Positions 8,253 to 15,326 of a DNA stretch of 25,025 nt are shown piece by piece. The DNA is from Bacteriovoracaceae bacterium (GTDB lineage Bacteria > Bdellovibrionota > Bacteriovoracia > Bacteriovoracales > Bacteriovoracaceae). Position numbers and translations under genes: made by a program. The notes under the pieces were generated by a model. It searched no databases. It worked only from the letters and a program-made list of their open reading frames with translations, and had not been told where the DNA came from. Numbering within the stretch: the stretch's first letter is position 1; the number at the start of each line of letters is the position of its first letter. Location of the stretch: contig JAKLJM010000014.1 of NCBI GenBank assembly GCA_023151145.1, forward strand, positions 1-25,025. Reading direction: 5' to 3'.

Positions 8253-8897
8253 ATGAACCAAGAAATTAGTGATTTAATGAAATTTGCCATTACTTTAATT
8301 TCAATTATTAATCCTCTTGGAGCTATTCCTGTTTTTTTAGGATTCTCAAAACATCATAAAAATTTAAATATCAAAAAGGTAACCTATACAACTGCAACGG
8401 CCGTCACAACAACTTTACTTGTCTCTTTATTTTTTGGACAAGCAGTGCTTAATTTTTTTGGAATCTCAATTGCTTCCTTTACCATTGGCGGGGGACTTCT
8501 TCTCTTCACTATGGCATTTTCCATGATCTCAGCTCACCAATCCAATGCAAAAATCAATACAGAAGAAATTCGTTCGATTGATTTTGAAAGAGAAATTGGA
8601 ATTATTCCATTGGCCATTCCACTCCTCTCTGGACCGGGAGCCATATCAACTTCGATTATTTATGCAAAAAACTTCTCCCACCTTACTCATTGGGTTGGTG
8701 CAGTGGTCGTCATTATTTTTATTGGATTGATTATTAAAATCATTTTAAGTTACGCTGATAAAATCGGTGATCGTTTAGGACAAATTGGTCTAAACGTTAT
8801 GACCCGAATCATGGGATTAATTTTATTATCAATGTCGATTGAAATGATTGCGGGTGGCATTAAAGAAATCATGCCTATTTTAAAAGCGGCATTTTAA
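8253..8897 (+). CDS. MarC family integral membrane protein
   Basis: 214 aa with about six membrane helices, of the MarC/UPF0056 family (typical length 200-220). Signatures are the N-terminal LISIINPLGAIPVFL, the central IIPLAIPLLSGPGAIST and the C-terminal NVMTRIMGLILLSMSIEMIAGGI. The family's transport role is not established, and E. coli MarC is no longer thought to act in multiple antibiotic resistance. ATG 8253 has GGAA 5 nt upstream. The 7-nt gap from murJ indicates co-transcription. No terminator is evident after it. Confidence 0.92.
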   Translation: MNQEISDLMKFAITLISIINPLGAIPVFLGFSKHHKNLNIKKVTYTTATAVTTTLLVSLFFGQAVLNFFGISIASFTIGGGLLLFTMAFSMISAHQSNAKINTEEIRSIDFEREIGIIPLAIPLLSGPGAISTSIIYAKNFSHLTHWVGAVVVIIFIGLIIKIILSYADKIGDRLGQIGLNVMTRIMGLILLSMSIEMIAGGIKEIMPILKAAF

Positions 8898-8917
8898 AAT
8901 CTTAACAGATTCCTAAT

Positions 8918-8946
8918 TCGACATTTATGACTCTGACTCTTATCTT
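8918..8946 (+). promoter_or_regulatory. Sigma-70-type promoter of the 42-aa gene
   Basis: TCGACA (8918-8923; 5/6 to TTGACA), a 17-nt spacer, TATCTT (8941-8946; 4/6 to TATAAT). Initiation is expected near 8953, about 26 nt before ATG 8979. Confidence 0.55.
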
Positions 8947-8978
8947 ATGGGCATCGAATCTAGTCCATGGGAGGATCT

Positions 8979-9107
8979 ATGTTTTTGTGGTGGAACAAAT
9001 TTATCCATTATTTTCAAAAATTTTCAGAGAATCGTGAACACGCCTACAATGATGTAATGGATTTAGAAACAAAGAAAACTGTAAAATTTGAAGAATTAAA
9101 GTTTTAA
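8979..9107 (+). CDS. 42-aa small protein, unknown function
   Basis: ATG 8979-8981 to TAA 9105-9107. A near-perfect Shine-Dalgarno (GGGAGGA) lies just upstream, and a plausible promoter at 8918-8946. The protein begins MFLWWNKFIHYFQKF and ends in a charged tail (DLETKKTVKFEELKF). The aromatic N-terminus could form an amphipathic or membrane-surface helix, but it is too short and polar to call a transmembrane segment. I do not recognise a family. It overlaps the convergent coiled-coil gene by the tetranucleotide TTAA, which supplies a stop codon to both. The ribosome site and promoter are the main support for it being real. Confidence 0.6.
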   Translation: MFLWWNKFIHYFQKFSENREHAYNDVMDLETKKTVKFEELKF

Positions 9108-10990
9108 GCGCGATTAGTTTGAGCGTCATGTTCTTTTAATTTTTCAAGCTCATACATTGATTTAAGCTCTTGAATCCTACGTTCATAGTGCTCAACCAAC
9201 GTTTGTCGTTGATTGCGTGAATCAGTAGCGAGACGTTCATATTGCTGCTTAAATTCATTGCTCATACGTTTGATTTCTTTACTAGACTGCTGCTCAACTC
9301 GACTTAAATCTTCAGTGCTCTTTTTATTCATACGAGAAAGAGTAAGATCGTTTTCTTTTCTAATTTTTAAAAGATTTGTGTCATACTCATTTTTTAATCT
9401 TTTAACTTGGGTAGCAAAATCACGTTTAGAATTCGCTAATTCCTCTTGCATATTGCGTTTATCTGCATCTCTTGCTTCACGGCTAAAATTTGTTTCTGAC
9501 TCAATTAATTTTCGAGCTTCTCTTTGAATTTTTGCCAATTGATCATCAGAGTTTTCTTTCAATGATTGAATTTGAGCATCTTTAGAATCAATTCTTTGAT
9601 TATAACTATCCATCGTGTGCTCAAGCTTTTGACGATAGGTATCTCTTAGTTCGCGTGCATTATCAAAATATTGTTTTTTTGCCGTTTCAACTATTAAGGA
9701 TTTTTCTTTAGCATTTTCTTCTTGAAGCTTTTCAACGTTTTGAACGTTGAGATCAGCTAATCTCTTAACAGTTTTACCAAATTCATTTTTATGAAACTCT
9801 AGCTTTGCTTTACCAAAGTCTTTTTCATAATTAATTTTTTTGGCATCCAATGCAGATTGCTCCGTTAATTTACCACGAAAGCTATCTAGAGTTCTTGACT
9901 CATTTTCTTTTGAACGAGTTTCCATTTCAGATAATTCTTTTTGGAAGACATCGGTTCTTTTATCACTTGAGATACGATGTTCTAAGTCTCTTTCTTTTAA
10001 TTTTATCTGCATTTGATTATTAGTATCTGCAGATTGACGCTGAAACTTTACTGCTTGATCTGTAAGTTGTTTTTTTAAGTTATCTAAACGTCGTTCATAG
10101 TTATCTACAAGTAATGCCTTTTGATTGGCACCGCCCTCACCTTTCATGTTTTTGTCTTCGACAATCGCTTTTTCTCTTTGTGTATTATAAATTTCTTTTT
10201 GCAATTGTTGTTTTAATTGATTTCGTCCGTTGAGATTATCAGCTTCTAAATTGGTATATTTATTTTGAAAATTACGTAGCAGATCTTGTGTATGATCTTC
10301 ATACCTTTCCATTAAATTATCAATTTGCTCTCGATTATCATCTTTAGTTTTAAACAAACTGAATTCGTATCGTTGGTTTTGACGTTTCATTTCATCTTCT
10401 TTATTTGAAACCATTTCACCCAGTTTACGATTAAAGTATTCAGTCTTTTTATCTAAATTGTCTTTATGCGAACGATTGTTTGAATCGATATCTTTCATCG
10501 AATCAGTTTTATTTTGAATCTCAACGATCTTCTTGTCTGTGTTATTTTTATTGTTCTGTAGATTGTGAATGTATTTTTGTTCGTTATCGCGAGAAATTCT
10601 TTCATTTTGCGTTTTAAATTCGTCGAATGATTGGGTATATGAATCTTTTACATCTGAAAGTTTTGTTTGAAAATTATCTCTTAAACGTTTTTTTTCTAAA
10701 CTAAAATCTTCCCTCTCTCCTCTCAAACCGTCGAGAAATTCTTGTTGTTTACGTTCAAGAACTTCACTTGTTTTATCACTAATAAAACGCAATTTATCTT
10801 GGTTCTCATCGATTAATCGTTCTTTGTCTTTTACATGATTTTTTTTAAGATCTTCTTCACGGCGTACAAAATTATCTTGAGTGTCTTTGATATTCTTGTC
10901 GTAACTTTCTTTCATCTTACGATTAGTCTCGTTGAACTCTTCTCGAGCTCTGGCCAAATCGCGTGAATAATTACCATAATCGTTGTTCAT
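9104..10990 (-). CDS. 628-aa coiled-coil rod protein
   Basis: 628 aa. ATG at 10990 has AGGA about 10 nt upstream. It is almost wholly Lys/Glu/Asp/Arg/Gln/Asn-rich helix, with no Pro, Cys or Trp that I could find, no signal peptide and no membrane segment. The only obvious helix breaker is a Gly-rich spot (KGEGGANQ, residues 283-290), which would split it into rods of about 280 and 340 residues. If fully helical the length would be roughly 90 nm. A motif recurs: VDNYERRLDNLKKQL (296-310), VEHYERRIQELKSMY (599-613), and looser copies near 226-242 and 449-466. Such proteins can be cytoskeletal or intermediate-filament-like (Bdellovibrio has the filament protein Ccrp) or scaffolds; homology to these is not shown. 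It is divergent from a small HTH gene 260 nt away and convergent with the 42-aa gene. Confidence 0.85.
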   Translation of the reverse strand: MNNDYGNYSRDLARAREEFNETNRKMKESYDKNIKDTQDNFVRREEDLKKNHVKDKERLIDENQDKLRFISDKTSEVLERKQQEFLDGLRGEREDFSLEKKRLRDNFQTKLSDVKDSYTQSFDEFKTQNERISRDNEQKYIHNLQNNKNNTDKKIVEIQNKTDSMKDIDSNNRSHKDNLDKKTEYFNRKLGEMVSNKEDEMKRQNQRYEFSLFKTKDDNREQIDNLMERYEDHTQDLLRNFQNKYTNLEADNLNGRNQLKQQLQKEIYNTQREKAIVEDKNMKGEGGANQKALLVDNYERRLDNLKKQLTDQAVKFQRQSADTNNQMQIKLKERDLEHRISSDKRTDVFQKELSEMETRSKENESRTLDSFRGKLTEQSALDAKKINYEKDFGKAKLEFHKNEFGKTVKRLADLNVQNVEKLQEENAKEKSLIVETAKKQYFDNARELRDTYRQKLEHTMDSYNQRIDSKDAQIQSLKENSDDQLAKIQREARKLIESETNFSREARDADKRNMQEELANSKRDFATQVKRLKNEYDTNLLKIRKENDLTLSRMNKKSTEDLSRVEQQSSKEIKRMSNEFKQQYERLATDSRNQRQTLVEHYERRIQELKSMYELEKLKEHDAQTNRA

Positions 10991-11127
10991 TAAAATGATT
11001 CCTAACGTGAACCTCTTACTATTTTAATGAAATTAAGGGTTTTTTTCGCCCCTGATAGATTTTTCCACCCCCCTCCATCGGGCCAAACAATTAACGTAAG
11101 TGGCTAATTTAAAAGCAGATTAAAAGC

Positions 11128-11144
11128 TTGGCACCAAAAGCCAA
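11128..11144. repeat. Small inverted repeat TTGGC-N7-GCCAA in the divergent region
   Basis: Perfect 5-bp arms in the 260-nt gap (10991-11250) between the coiled-coil gene and the HTH gene. The rest of this gap is AT-rich with no clear -35/-10 pair for the coiled-coil gene. Confidence 0.35.
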
Positions 11145-11205
11145 TCAATGGAATCTATTTGGCGGTTGTGGACAATAAAAAAAATTGGAAATTCATTACA
11201 CTTCC

Positions 11206-11230
11206 TTAAAAGCACTTAAGATTGCTTTAA
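11206..11230. promoter_or_regulatory. Operator-like dyad before the HTH gene
   Basis: TTAAAAGCA (11206-11214), 8 nt, TGCTTTAA (11223-11230), with one extra A in the left arm. It lies 11 nt upstream of the ribosome site (AAGGAG) and 20 nt upstream of ATG 11251. It may be the autoregulatory site of the HTH protein; this is inferred from position only. Confidence 0.4.
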
Positions 11231-11250
11231 ATAATTAAAAGGAGAATTGT

Positions 11251-11568
11251 ATGAGATCATTTAAAAATATTGCCGATCTTATTAAGAATAACCGCCTTAA
11301 ACATCCAAAAAAATATTCACAAAGTGAATTATCCAACGCTTTAGGCTACCGTAATGGTCAGTTTATCTCAAACGTGGAACGGGGTCTTTGCTCAATTCCT
11401 TTAAAAGGAATTTCAAAAGTTTCTGAAATTCTCGATATTCCACAAGAAGAAGTAAAATCGGCCATCCTGAAAGATTTTGAAGCCACGTTAGATAAATATA
11501 TTTCTAACAATCAAGTGGATCGAACGAAAAGAACATTAAATACCACAATTAGCGGTATTCAAGTTTAA
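11251..11568 (+). CDS. Small XRE/Cro-like HTH protein
   Basis: 105 aa; ATG 11251 has a strong AAGGAG ribosome site. Residues about 5-65 fit a lambda-repressor-like helix-turn-helix: IADLIKNNRL, then SQSELSNALGYRNGQFISNVERG, in which the second part is the recognition helix region, followed by IPLKGISKVSEILDIPQEEV. The C-terminal 35 residues are polar and of unknown role. It is probably a DNA-binding regulator acting locally. It is divergent from the coiled-coil gene and could control it or itself; neither is proven. It is closed by a shared bidirectional terminator at 11597-11630. Confidence 0.8.
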   Translation: MRSFKNIADLIKNNRLKHPKKYSQSELSNALGYRNGQFISNVERGLCSIPLKGISKVSEILDIPQEEVKSAILKDFEATLDKYISNNQVDRTKRTLNTTISGIQV

Positions 11569-11596
11569 TTTGAATTCAATAAATCAAAGTATAAGT

Positions 11597-11630
11597 AAAA
11601 AATAGGCCCAGAATTGGGCCTATTTTTTTT
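11597..11630. terminator. Bidirectional intrinsic terminator
   Basis: AATAGGCCCA (11601-11610), loop GAAT, TGGGCCTATT (11615-11624): a perfect 10-bp stem, with T after it on the plus strand (11625-11630) and A before it (T on the minus strand). It serves the HTH gene from the left and the AraC gene from the right. The AraC stop codon (11620-11622) lies inside the stem. Confidence 0.9.
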
Positions 11631-12654
11631 GAATCATTTTCATCGCTTTTCGATAATGTAATGGGGATTGATTAGTCCAACGCTTAAACGCTCGCTGAAA
11701 AGTGCTCTGCTCTGAAAAACCAAGTAAAAAGCCAATTTCAGTAATGCTCATGGTTTCTTCTGAAAGATATTTTTTTGCCAAGGATTCACGCGTCTGATCC
11801 AAGATGCCACTAAAAGTCGTGTTTTTTTCTTGAAGATATCTTTGTAAACTACGAGTGCTCATGCCTAAAAAAAGGGCAGCATCGTTAATTTTTAAATCTT
11901 TATTTGAAATCTCTAGAATAATAAAACGCTGCACTTTCTCTATGAGATTTTCATGCTCCTTATCCACTAAAGCATTTTGCTCTACGGCCAATTTTCTTTC
12001 ATTATTTAAATATGTTTCAAGTGATTTTAGTAATTCGACATTTGAAAATAGAACTTCTGAGTTCCAACATTTATCTCCAACCACAATGGCATTTTTATTT
12101 TGATTAAAAAGCACCTTCGTGCCTAAAATCTCTTCGTATTCTTCTTCAATTCCAAGCGGTGAATGATTAAATTGAATTAAACGAAATTTTTCAATTTGAA
12201 ACATGGGATTTTTAAAACGCATAACAATTCCACCAATTACCATCTCTGGATAAAAATGAGGAAAAGTAAAATCTCCATTAGGGCGCATTTCAATGATATG
12301 ATGATCATGAAATTCTTCGAGAATAAAAGTCACTTCGGGATTAATCACATTAAAAAAACGCACGATAATTTTTAGCGCATCACCAACTGTGCGCGAAGAC
12401 AAACAAGCTAACTCCAGTGCATGATAAGCACCATAGGGAATGAGTTTATGTATTCTTAAGTGAAGCAAAGGTTCTTGTTTAAATTTTCTGGCCTCTTCCC
12501 ATAACTTAAAAGCTTTATCGGAAGCTATTTTTTTTGTGCGTTGAACTTCATCGTAATCAACATTTAAGTCAGTTAAGTATTTACTGATGGGATATTCACT
12601 TTTTTTAAGTGAATCAATGAGAACTAATGTTGAAACTGCATTAATGATCGCCAT
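11620..12654 (-). CDS. AraC-family transcriptional regulator (PF12625-type sensor domain)
   Basis: 344 aa from ATG 12652-12654; the frame is open to a TTG at 12705, but that would overlap the iscS-like gene by 41 nt, and family members start near this Met. The N-terminal ~200 residues (MAIINAVSTLVLIDSL onward, with AYHALELACLSSRTVGDALKIIVRFF) fit the arabinose-binding-like domain of the OruR/ArgR-type AraC proteins. The last ~85 residues are two HTH motifs: INDAALFLGMSTRSLQRYL, and ITEIGFLLGFSEQSTFQRAFKRW followed by SPLHYRK. The effector is unknown. It starts 10 nt after the iscS-like stop, so it is likely the third gene of that operon. No Shine-Dalgarno is visible; a near-palindrome (12654-12669) covers the junction. 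Confidence 0.88.
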   Translation of the reverse strand: MAIINAVSTLVLIDSLKKSEYPISKYLTDLNVDYDEVQRTKKIASDKAFKLWEEARKFKQEPLLHLRIHKLIPYGAYHALELACLSSRTVGDALKIIVRFFNVINPEVTFILEEFHDHHIIEMRPNGDFTFPHFYPEMVIGGIVMRFKNPMFQIEKFRLIQFNHSPLGIEEEYEEILGTKVLFNQNKNAIVVGDKCWNSEVLFSNVELLKSLETYLNNERKLAVEQNALVDKEHENLIEKVQRFIILEISNKDLKINDAALFLGMSTRSLQRYLQEKNTTFSGILDQTRESLAKKYLSEETMSITEIGFLLGFSEQSTFQRAFKRWTNQSPLHYRKAMKMIQKK

Positions 12655-12664
12655 GTAAAAAATT

Positions 12665-13852
12665 TTACACGAATTTTTTAAGAACGCTCGTGATTTTTTC
12701 AACAAATTTTATCGCGTCACTTTGAGTCATAAAAGGAGAAAAAGAAAAACGCAGTGCCTGCCTCGATTCTTCGGCGGTATGGCCCATGCTCATGAGAACT
12801 CGATTCTCTTTAATCACGCCAGACGAACAAGCTGAACCTGTAGATAGCTCTACTCCACTCATATCAAATGCAGCTTGTAGCACTTCCGCTTTTACCCCAC
12901 GAACTAAAAGAAAAATCGTATTTGCATTTCGGGAAAGTGATCTATGAGCAATAATCTCACCTTTCTCTTTTACTAAGGTTAAAAGTGAATCTTCGATCGT
13001 CTTTTTTGCCTTTTCTAATTCATCATAATTAAAAGACTCTTCAAAGTGAGTCAAGGCCCACTTAATACTCTGTACACTTAAAGCATTTTCAGTTCCAGCT
13101 CGCTTACCATCTTGCTGACTTCCTCCGTGAATGAGGGGAAACCAAGGACAAGACTTATGCAATAAAGTAAAGCCAATACCTTTTAGAGCACCAAACTTAT
13201 GGGCCGAATAGGTGTAGGCATCGAGTTCTTGTAAGAGAATATTCCAGTGACGAATTTTTCCTACCGACTGAACAGCATCAACGTGGACAAAACATTTATA
13301 TTTAGTTTTAAGTTTTAAGACTTCATCTAACGACCAAACCACACCCGTTTCATTATTAACCCAAGTCCAATTCATATAGATAGAATCTTCACTTTGACTA
13401 AGATAAATTTTTTCTAAAAGCTCATCTAATTCTTTCCACTTCAACGAGGCCAAATCCCCATTAGAATCTGGAGTAAAAAAATAAACGTCGTGACCGAGAG
13501 TTTTTAAATAAGACTCAAGCTGAAAAACAGCTGCATGATCTACTGAAGAAAAAATAAAACTAAGTTTCTTTTTGTTTTTGAAAGCATCAAAAGCTACACC
13601 TTTAAAAAAAGCATTGATCCCTTCTGAAGCACCAGAATGAAAAAGAACCTCATGAGTTGATTGCAATTGGAATAGATTGAGCAAGTAAGAACTTACGTCT
13701 TGGATAGCTTTTCTAGCCTCTCGACCAGATGAATGGAGAGATGCCGGATTTGCAAAAGGAAAATCCCCAGCTTGAAGATGAGTAATTACTCTTTCATCAA
13801 GTGGGGATGTTGCATTGAAATCAAAATAGAAACGATTATTGATTAATTTCAC
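12665..13852 (-). CDS. iscS: Cysteine desulfurase (IscS/NifS family)
   Basis: About 395 aa. No ATG is available; GTG 13852 is chosen, TTG 13855 is also possible, and neither has a clear ribosome site, so translation is probably coupled to the upstream iscR-like gene (17-nt overlap). The enzyme removes sulfur from cysteine for Fe-S clusters and thio-modified tRNA using PLP. Numbered from TTG 13855, motifs are YFDFNATSPLD at the N-terminus, His107 (SSVDHAAV), Asp193 (HVDAVQS), the PLP lysine Lys220 (SAHKFGALKGIG), and the persulfide Cys343 in STGSACSSG. Length is normal (404 in E. coli). Differences from E. coli IscS include SGASEGINAF for SGATESNN and a less conserved C-terminal RFSFSPFMTQ. 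No iscU or iscA follows. Confidence 0.9.
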   Translation of the reverse strand: MKLINNRFYFDFNATSPLDERVITHLQAGDFPFANPASLHSSGREARKAIQDVSSYLLNLFQLQSTHEVLFHSGASEGINAFFKGVAFDAFKNKKKLSFIFSSVDHAAVFQLESYLKTLGHDVYFFTPDSNGDLASLKWKELDELLEKIYLSQSEDSIYMNWTWVNNETGVVWSLDEVLKLKTKYKCFVHVDAVQSVGKIRHWNILLQELDAYTYSAHKFGALKGIGFTLLHKSCPWFPLIHGGSQQDGKRAGTENALSVQSIKWALTHFEESFNYDELEKAKKTIEDSLLTLVKEKGEIIAHRSLSRNANTIFLLVRGVKAEVLQAAFDMSGVELSTGSACSSGVIKENRVLMSMGHTAEESRQALRFSFSPFMTQSDAIKFVEKITSVLKKFV

Positions 13853-14342
13853 CAATAGGATTTCTAATAGCTGACGCTAGAGCTTCTGCACCTGTAGCTA
13901 CACTAGTTTTTGACATGTCAGACTCAGTTTCTTTAGATTTTCTTACTAAATCACCAAGTGTTGTTGTCGCTAGGTATTCTTTCATAATGATACCAAGGTT
14001 CATGAAGTAGTTTTTAGAAAGATGGAATTCAAGTGAATTCGCAGCTTCTGCTTCAGTTCCCACGATATCTCTAGCTGGGTTAATATTCTCGCCTACACAG
14101 TCTAGTACGTCTTTAACTGTGATTTGATCCATGTTTCTTGCAAGCACGTAACCACCACCTGGTCCACGTACCGACTTAACGGCTTGACCATTTCTGAGCT
14201 TTCTAAAAAGTTGCTCAAGATAGTGCAAACTGATGTTTTGTCTTGTTGAAATCTCTTGAAGTCTTACCGGGTTTCCATTTGAGTGGATAGTAAGATCAAG
14301 CATTGCTCTAACTGCGTAACGTCCTTTTGATGTAAGTCTCAT
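13836..14342 (-). CDS. iscR: Rrf2-family regulator, IscR-like but lacking Fe-S cysteines
   Basis: 168 aa from ATG 14340-14342, chosen because GGAGGAG lies 5 nt upstream; an in-frame ATG seven codons earlier lacks such a site. MRLTSKGRYAVRAMLDL, ISTRQNISLHYLEQLFRKLR (winged HTH, with the recognition Glu43 of IscR kept) and SVRGPGGGYVLAR are typical of IscR. E. coli IscR binds [2Fe-2S] through Cys92, Cys98, Cys104 and His107. Here those positions are Asp92, Ala98, Leu104 and His107, and the only Cys in the protein is Cys82. It therefore probably acts without a cluster or with a different ligand set. The C-terminal ~35 residues extend past the usual core. It heads the iscR-iscS-araC operon and is likely autoregulated through the dyad at 14522-14546. 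Confidence 0.9.
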   Translation of the reverse strand: MRLTSKGRYAVRAMLDLTIHSNGNPVRLQEISTRQNISLHYLEQLFRKLRNGQAVKSVRGPGGGYVLARNMDQITVKDVLDCVGENINPARDIVGTEAEAANSLEFHLSKNYFMNLGIIMKEYLATTTLGDLVRKSKETESDMSKTSVATGAEALASAIRNPIGEINQ

Positions 14343-14511
14343 TGGTCTCCTCCATAAATCCAATTAGCCTGTAACGACTGGTTTGAGATGATTCTGTTAA
14401 GATGTGTGTATTGTCTCTTGCGCTGTCTCTGAACTTCATTCTCGTTTTGCAATCCTTAGCATTGAGTGATGAAGCCGGTGCTCGAGTTCTCATCTTGAAG
14501 AACTGAATCTC
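14343..14511 (-). promoter_or_regulatory. Long 5' leader of the iscR operon with a 5' hairpin
   Basis: About 170 nt between the predicted transcription start and iscR. AGTTCT-N8-AGAACT (14485-14504 on the plus strand) gives a perfect 6-bp hairpin near the 5' end. A 79-codon frame crosses this region from a TTG inside the -35, but I do not consider it real. No known riboswitch is recognised. Confidence 0.4.
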
Positions 14512-14517
14512 ATGATA

Positions 14518-14547
14518 AGTATGACTGCTTCTTGAAAGAGAAGTCAA
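14518..14547 (-). promoter_or_regulatory. Sigma-70-type promoter of the iscR operon
   Basis: On the minus strand TTGACT (14547-14542; 5/6), an 18-nt spacer, CATACT (14523-14518; 4/6). Initiation is expected near 14511. The rest of the upstream gap to tsaE (14548-14739) is AT-rich with two small dyads (TTTTGC-N4-GCAAAA near 14650, GGAAAT-N8-ATTTCC near 14620) and no gene. Confidence 0.6.
14522..14546. promoter_or_regulatory. Operator-like 25-bp dyad inside the iscR promoter
   Basis: TGACT at one end and AGTCA at the other, with 9 of 12 symmetric pairs matching around a central base. It fills the space from the -35 to the -10, the position where a repressor would block RNA polymerase. It is the best candidate site for the IscR-like protein; this is an inference. 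Confidence 0.5.
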
Positions 14548-14739
14548 TCGTGTTTTTTATTGATAAACGGCGTAAATATGTGAAATTAAGGTAATCTTAA
14601 GTAATATAGTTGGGAAATTTGCCAATATTTCCGATAATTTAGGTCACTTTTGCGAATGCAAAAATAAGAGAATATTTTTTTGAAATTTATTTTTTAAGAG
14701 GAATTTTTTTCCGATCTAAACACTCAGACAAATGACCAA

Positions 14740-15222
14740 TTAACGATCATCCATACGATAAAGCGAATAATTGCGTGATAATTTTTGAGTGTTATCAGTG
14801 GCCGCATTCATATCAATTTTTAATAAGTAATATTTAAATTCATCACCAATTTCTCGCATAATCTCGCGCGAATATCGCTCTCCCCACTCTATGAGAATAA
14901 ATTCTTTTTCCTCTAGATACATAGGAAGTTCTAATTGAATCAAATCATCTTTTTTTTCTAATCGATAAAGATCAGCATGGAGAATTGAATCGTACTCATT
15001 AATTAATGAATAGCTTGGACTTTGTACGGGAGCTGAGGGCTTTAAATCATGTTCATTTCTTTCTTCTTGAACAAAAGCTTTCACAAAAGTTGTTTTCCCC
15101 GCACCTACTGGCCCTTCAATAAAAAGCACAAGCGGATGCGCCATGGAGTCTTTAAACTCTGACATAATATTAGTGAGATCACTTTCAAAAACTTTTTTCC
15201 AAGATTTAATCATTATTCTCAT
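14740..15222 (-). CDS. tsaE: tRNA t6A biosynthesis ATPase TsaE
   Basis: About 160 aa from ATG 15220-15222 (ATG 15211-15213 is also possible); an upstream TTG extension to 15297 is unlikely. TsaE is the ATPase of the TsaBDE complex that makes N6-threonylcarbamoyladenosine on ANN-decoding tRNAs. The Walker A motif is GPVGAGKTTFVKAF. The family signature follows as SPSYSLINEYDSILHADLYRL and ends with ILIEWGERY. Length is normal (about 150). It is the last gene of the cdaA-cdaR-glmM-pdxJ-tsaE row, with a gap of about 104 nt after pdxJ. No convincing terminator was seen after it. Confidence 0.93.
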   Translation of the reverse strand: MRIMIKSWKKVFESDLTNIMSEFKDSMAHPLVLFIEGPVGAGKTTFVKAFVQEERNEHDLKPSAPVQSPSYSLINEYDSILHADLYRLEKKDDLIQLELPMYLEEKEFILIEWGERYSREIMREIGDEFKYYLLKIDMNAATDNTQKLSRNYSLYRMDDR

Positions 15223-15326
15223 TATCCTTACATCGAGAAAGAGTGCAACGAGATGTTTTAATGTGAAAAGAATTTCCCATTCCCGAGTAGTGTGCAATGG
15301 TGTTTGAAGGGAAATTATTTAATTGT

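Noticed and set aside
8545..8730. 61-codon frame inside the MarC gene
   Set aside because: Out-of-frame shadow within a clear conserved gene.
9213..9527. Open frame antisense to the coiled-coil gene
   Set aside because: Shadow of a strongly biased Lys/Glu-rich gene; no start signals or recognisable protein.
11126..11146. TTGGCACC as half of a sigma-54 -24/-12 promoter
   Set aside because: The -12 position reads GCCAA instead of TTGC[AT].
11167..11175. DnaA-box-like TGTGGACAA
   Set aside because: One mismatch to the 9-mer and only a single copy; no dnaA, gyrase or clustered boxes nearby, so no origin.
14308..14547. 79-codon frame on the minus strand across the iscR leader
   Set aside because: Starts at a TTG inside the -35 box of the iscR promoter, so it would not be on the transcript; it overlaps iscR out of frame and has no ribosome site.
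14630..14637. TCCGATAA on the plus strand resembling a FliA -10
   Set aside because: No -35 at 11 nt and no plus-strand gene downstream.
14640..14665. TTTTGC-N4-GCAAAA hairpin as a tsaE terminator
   Set aside because: No T run follows on either strand and the stem has only two G-C pairs.
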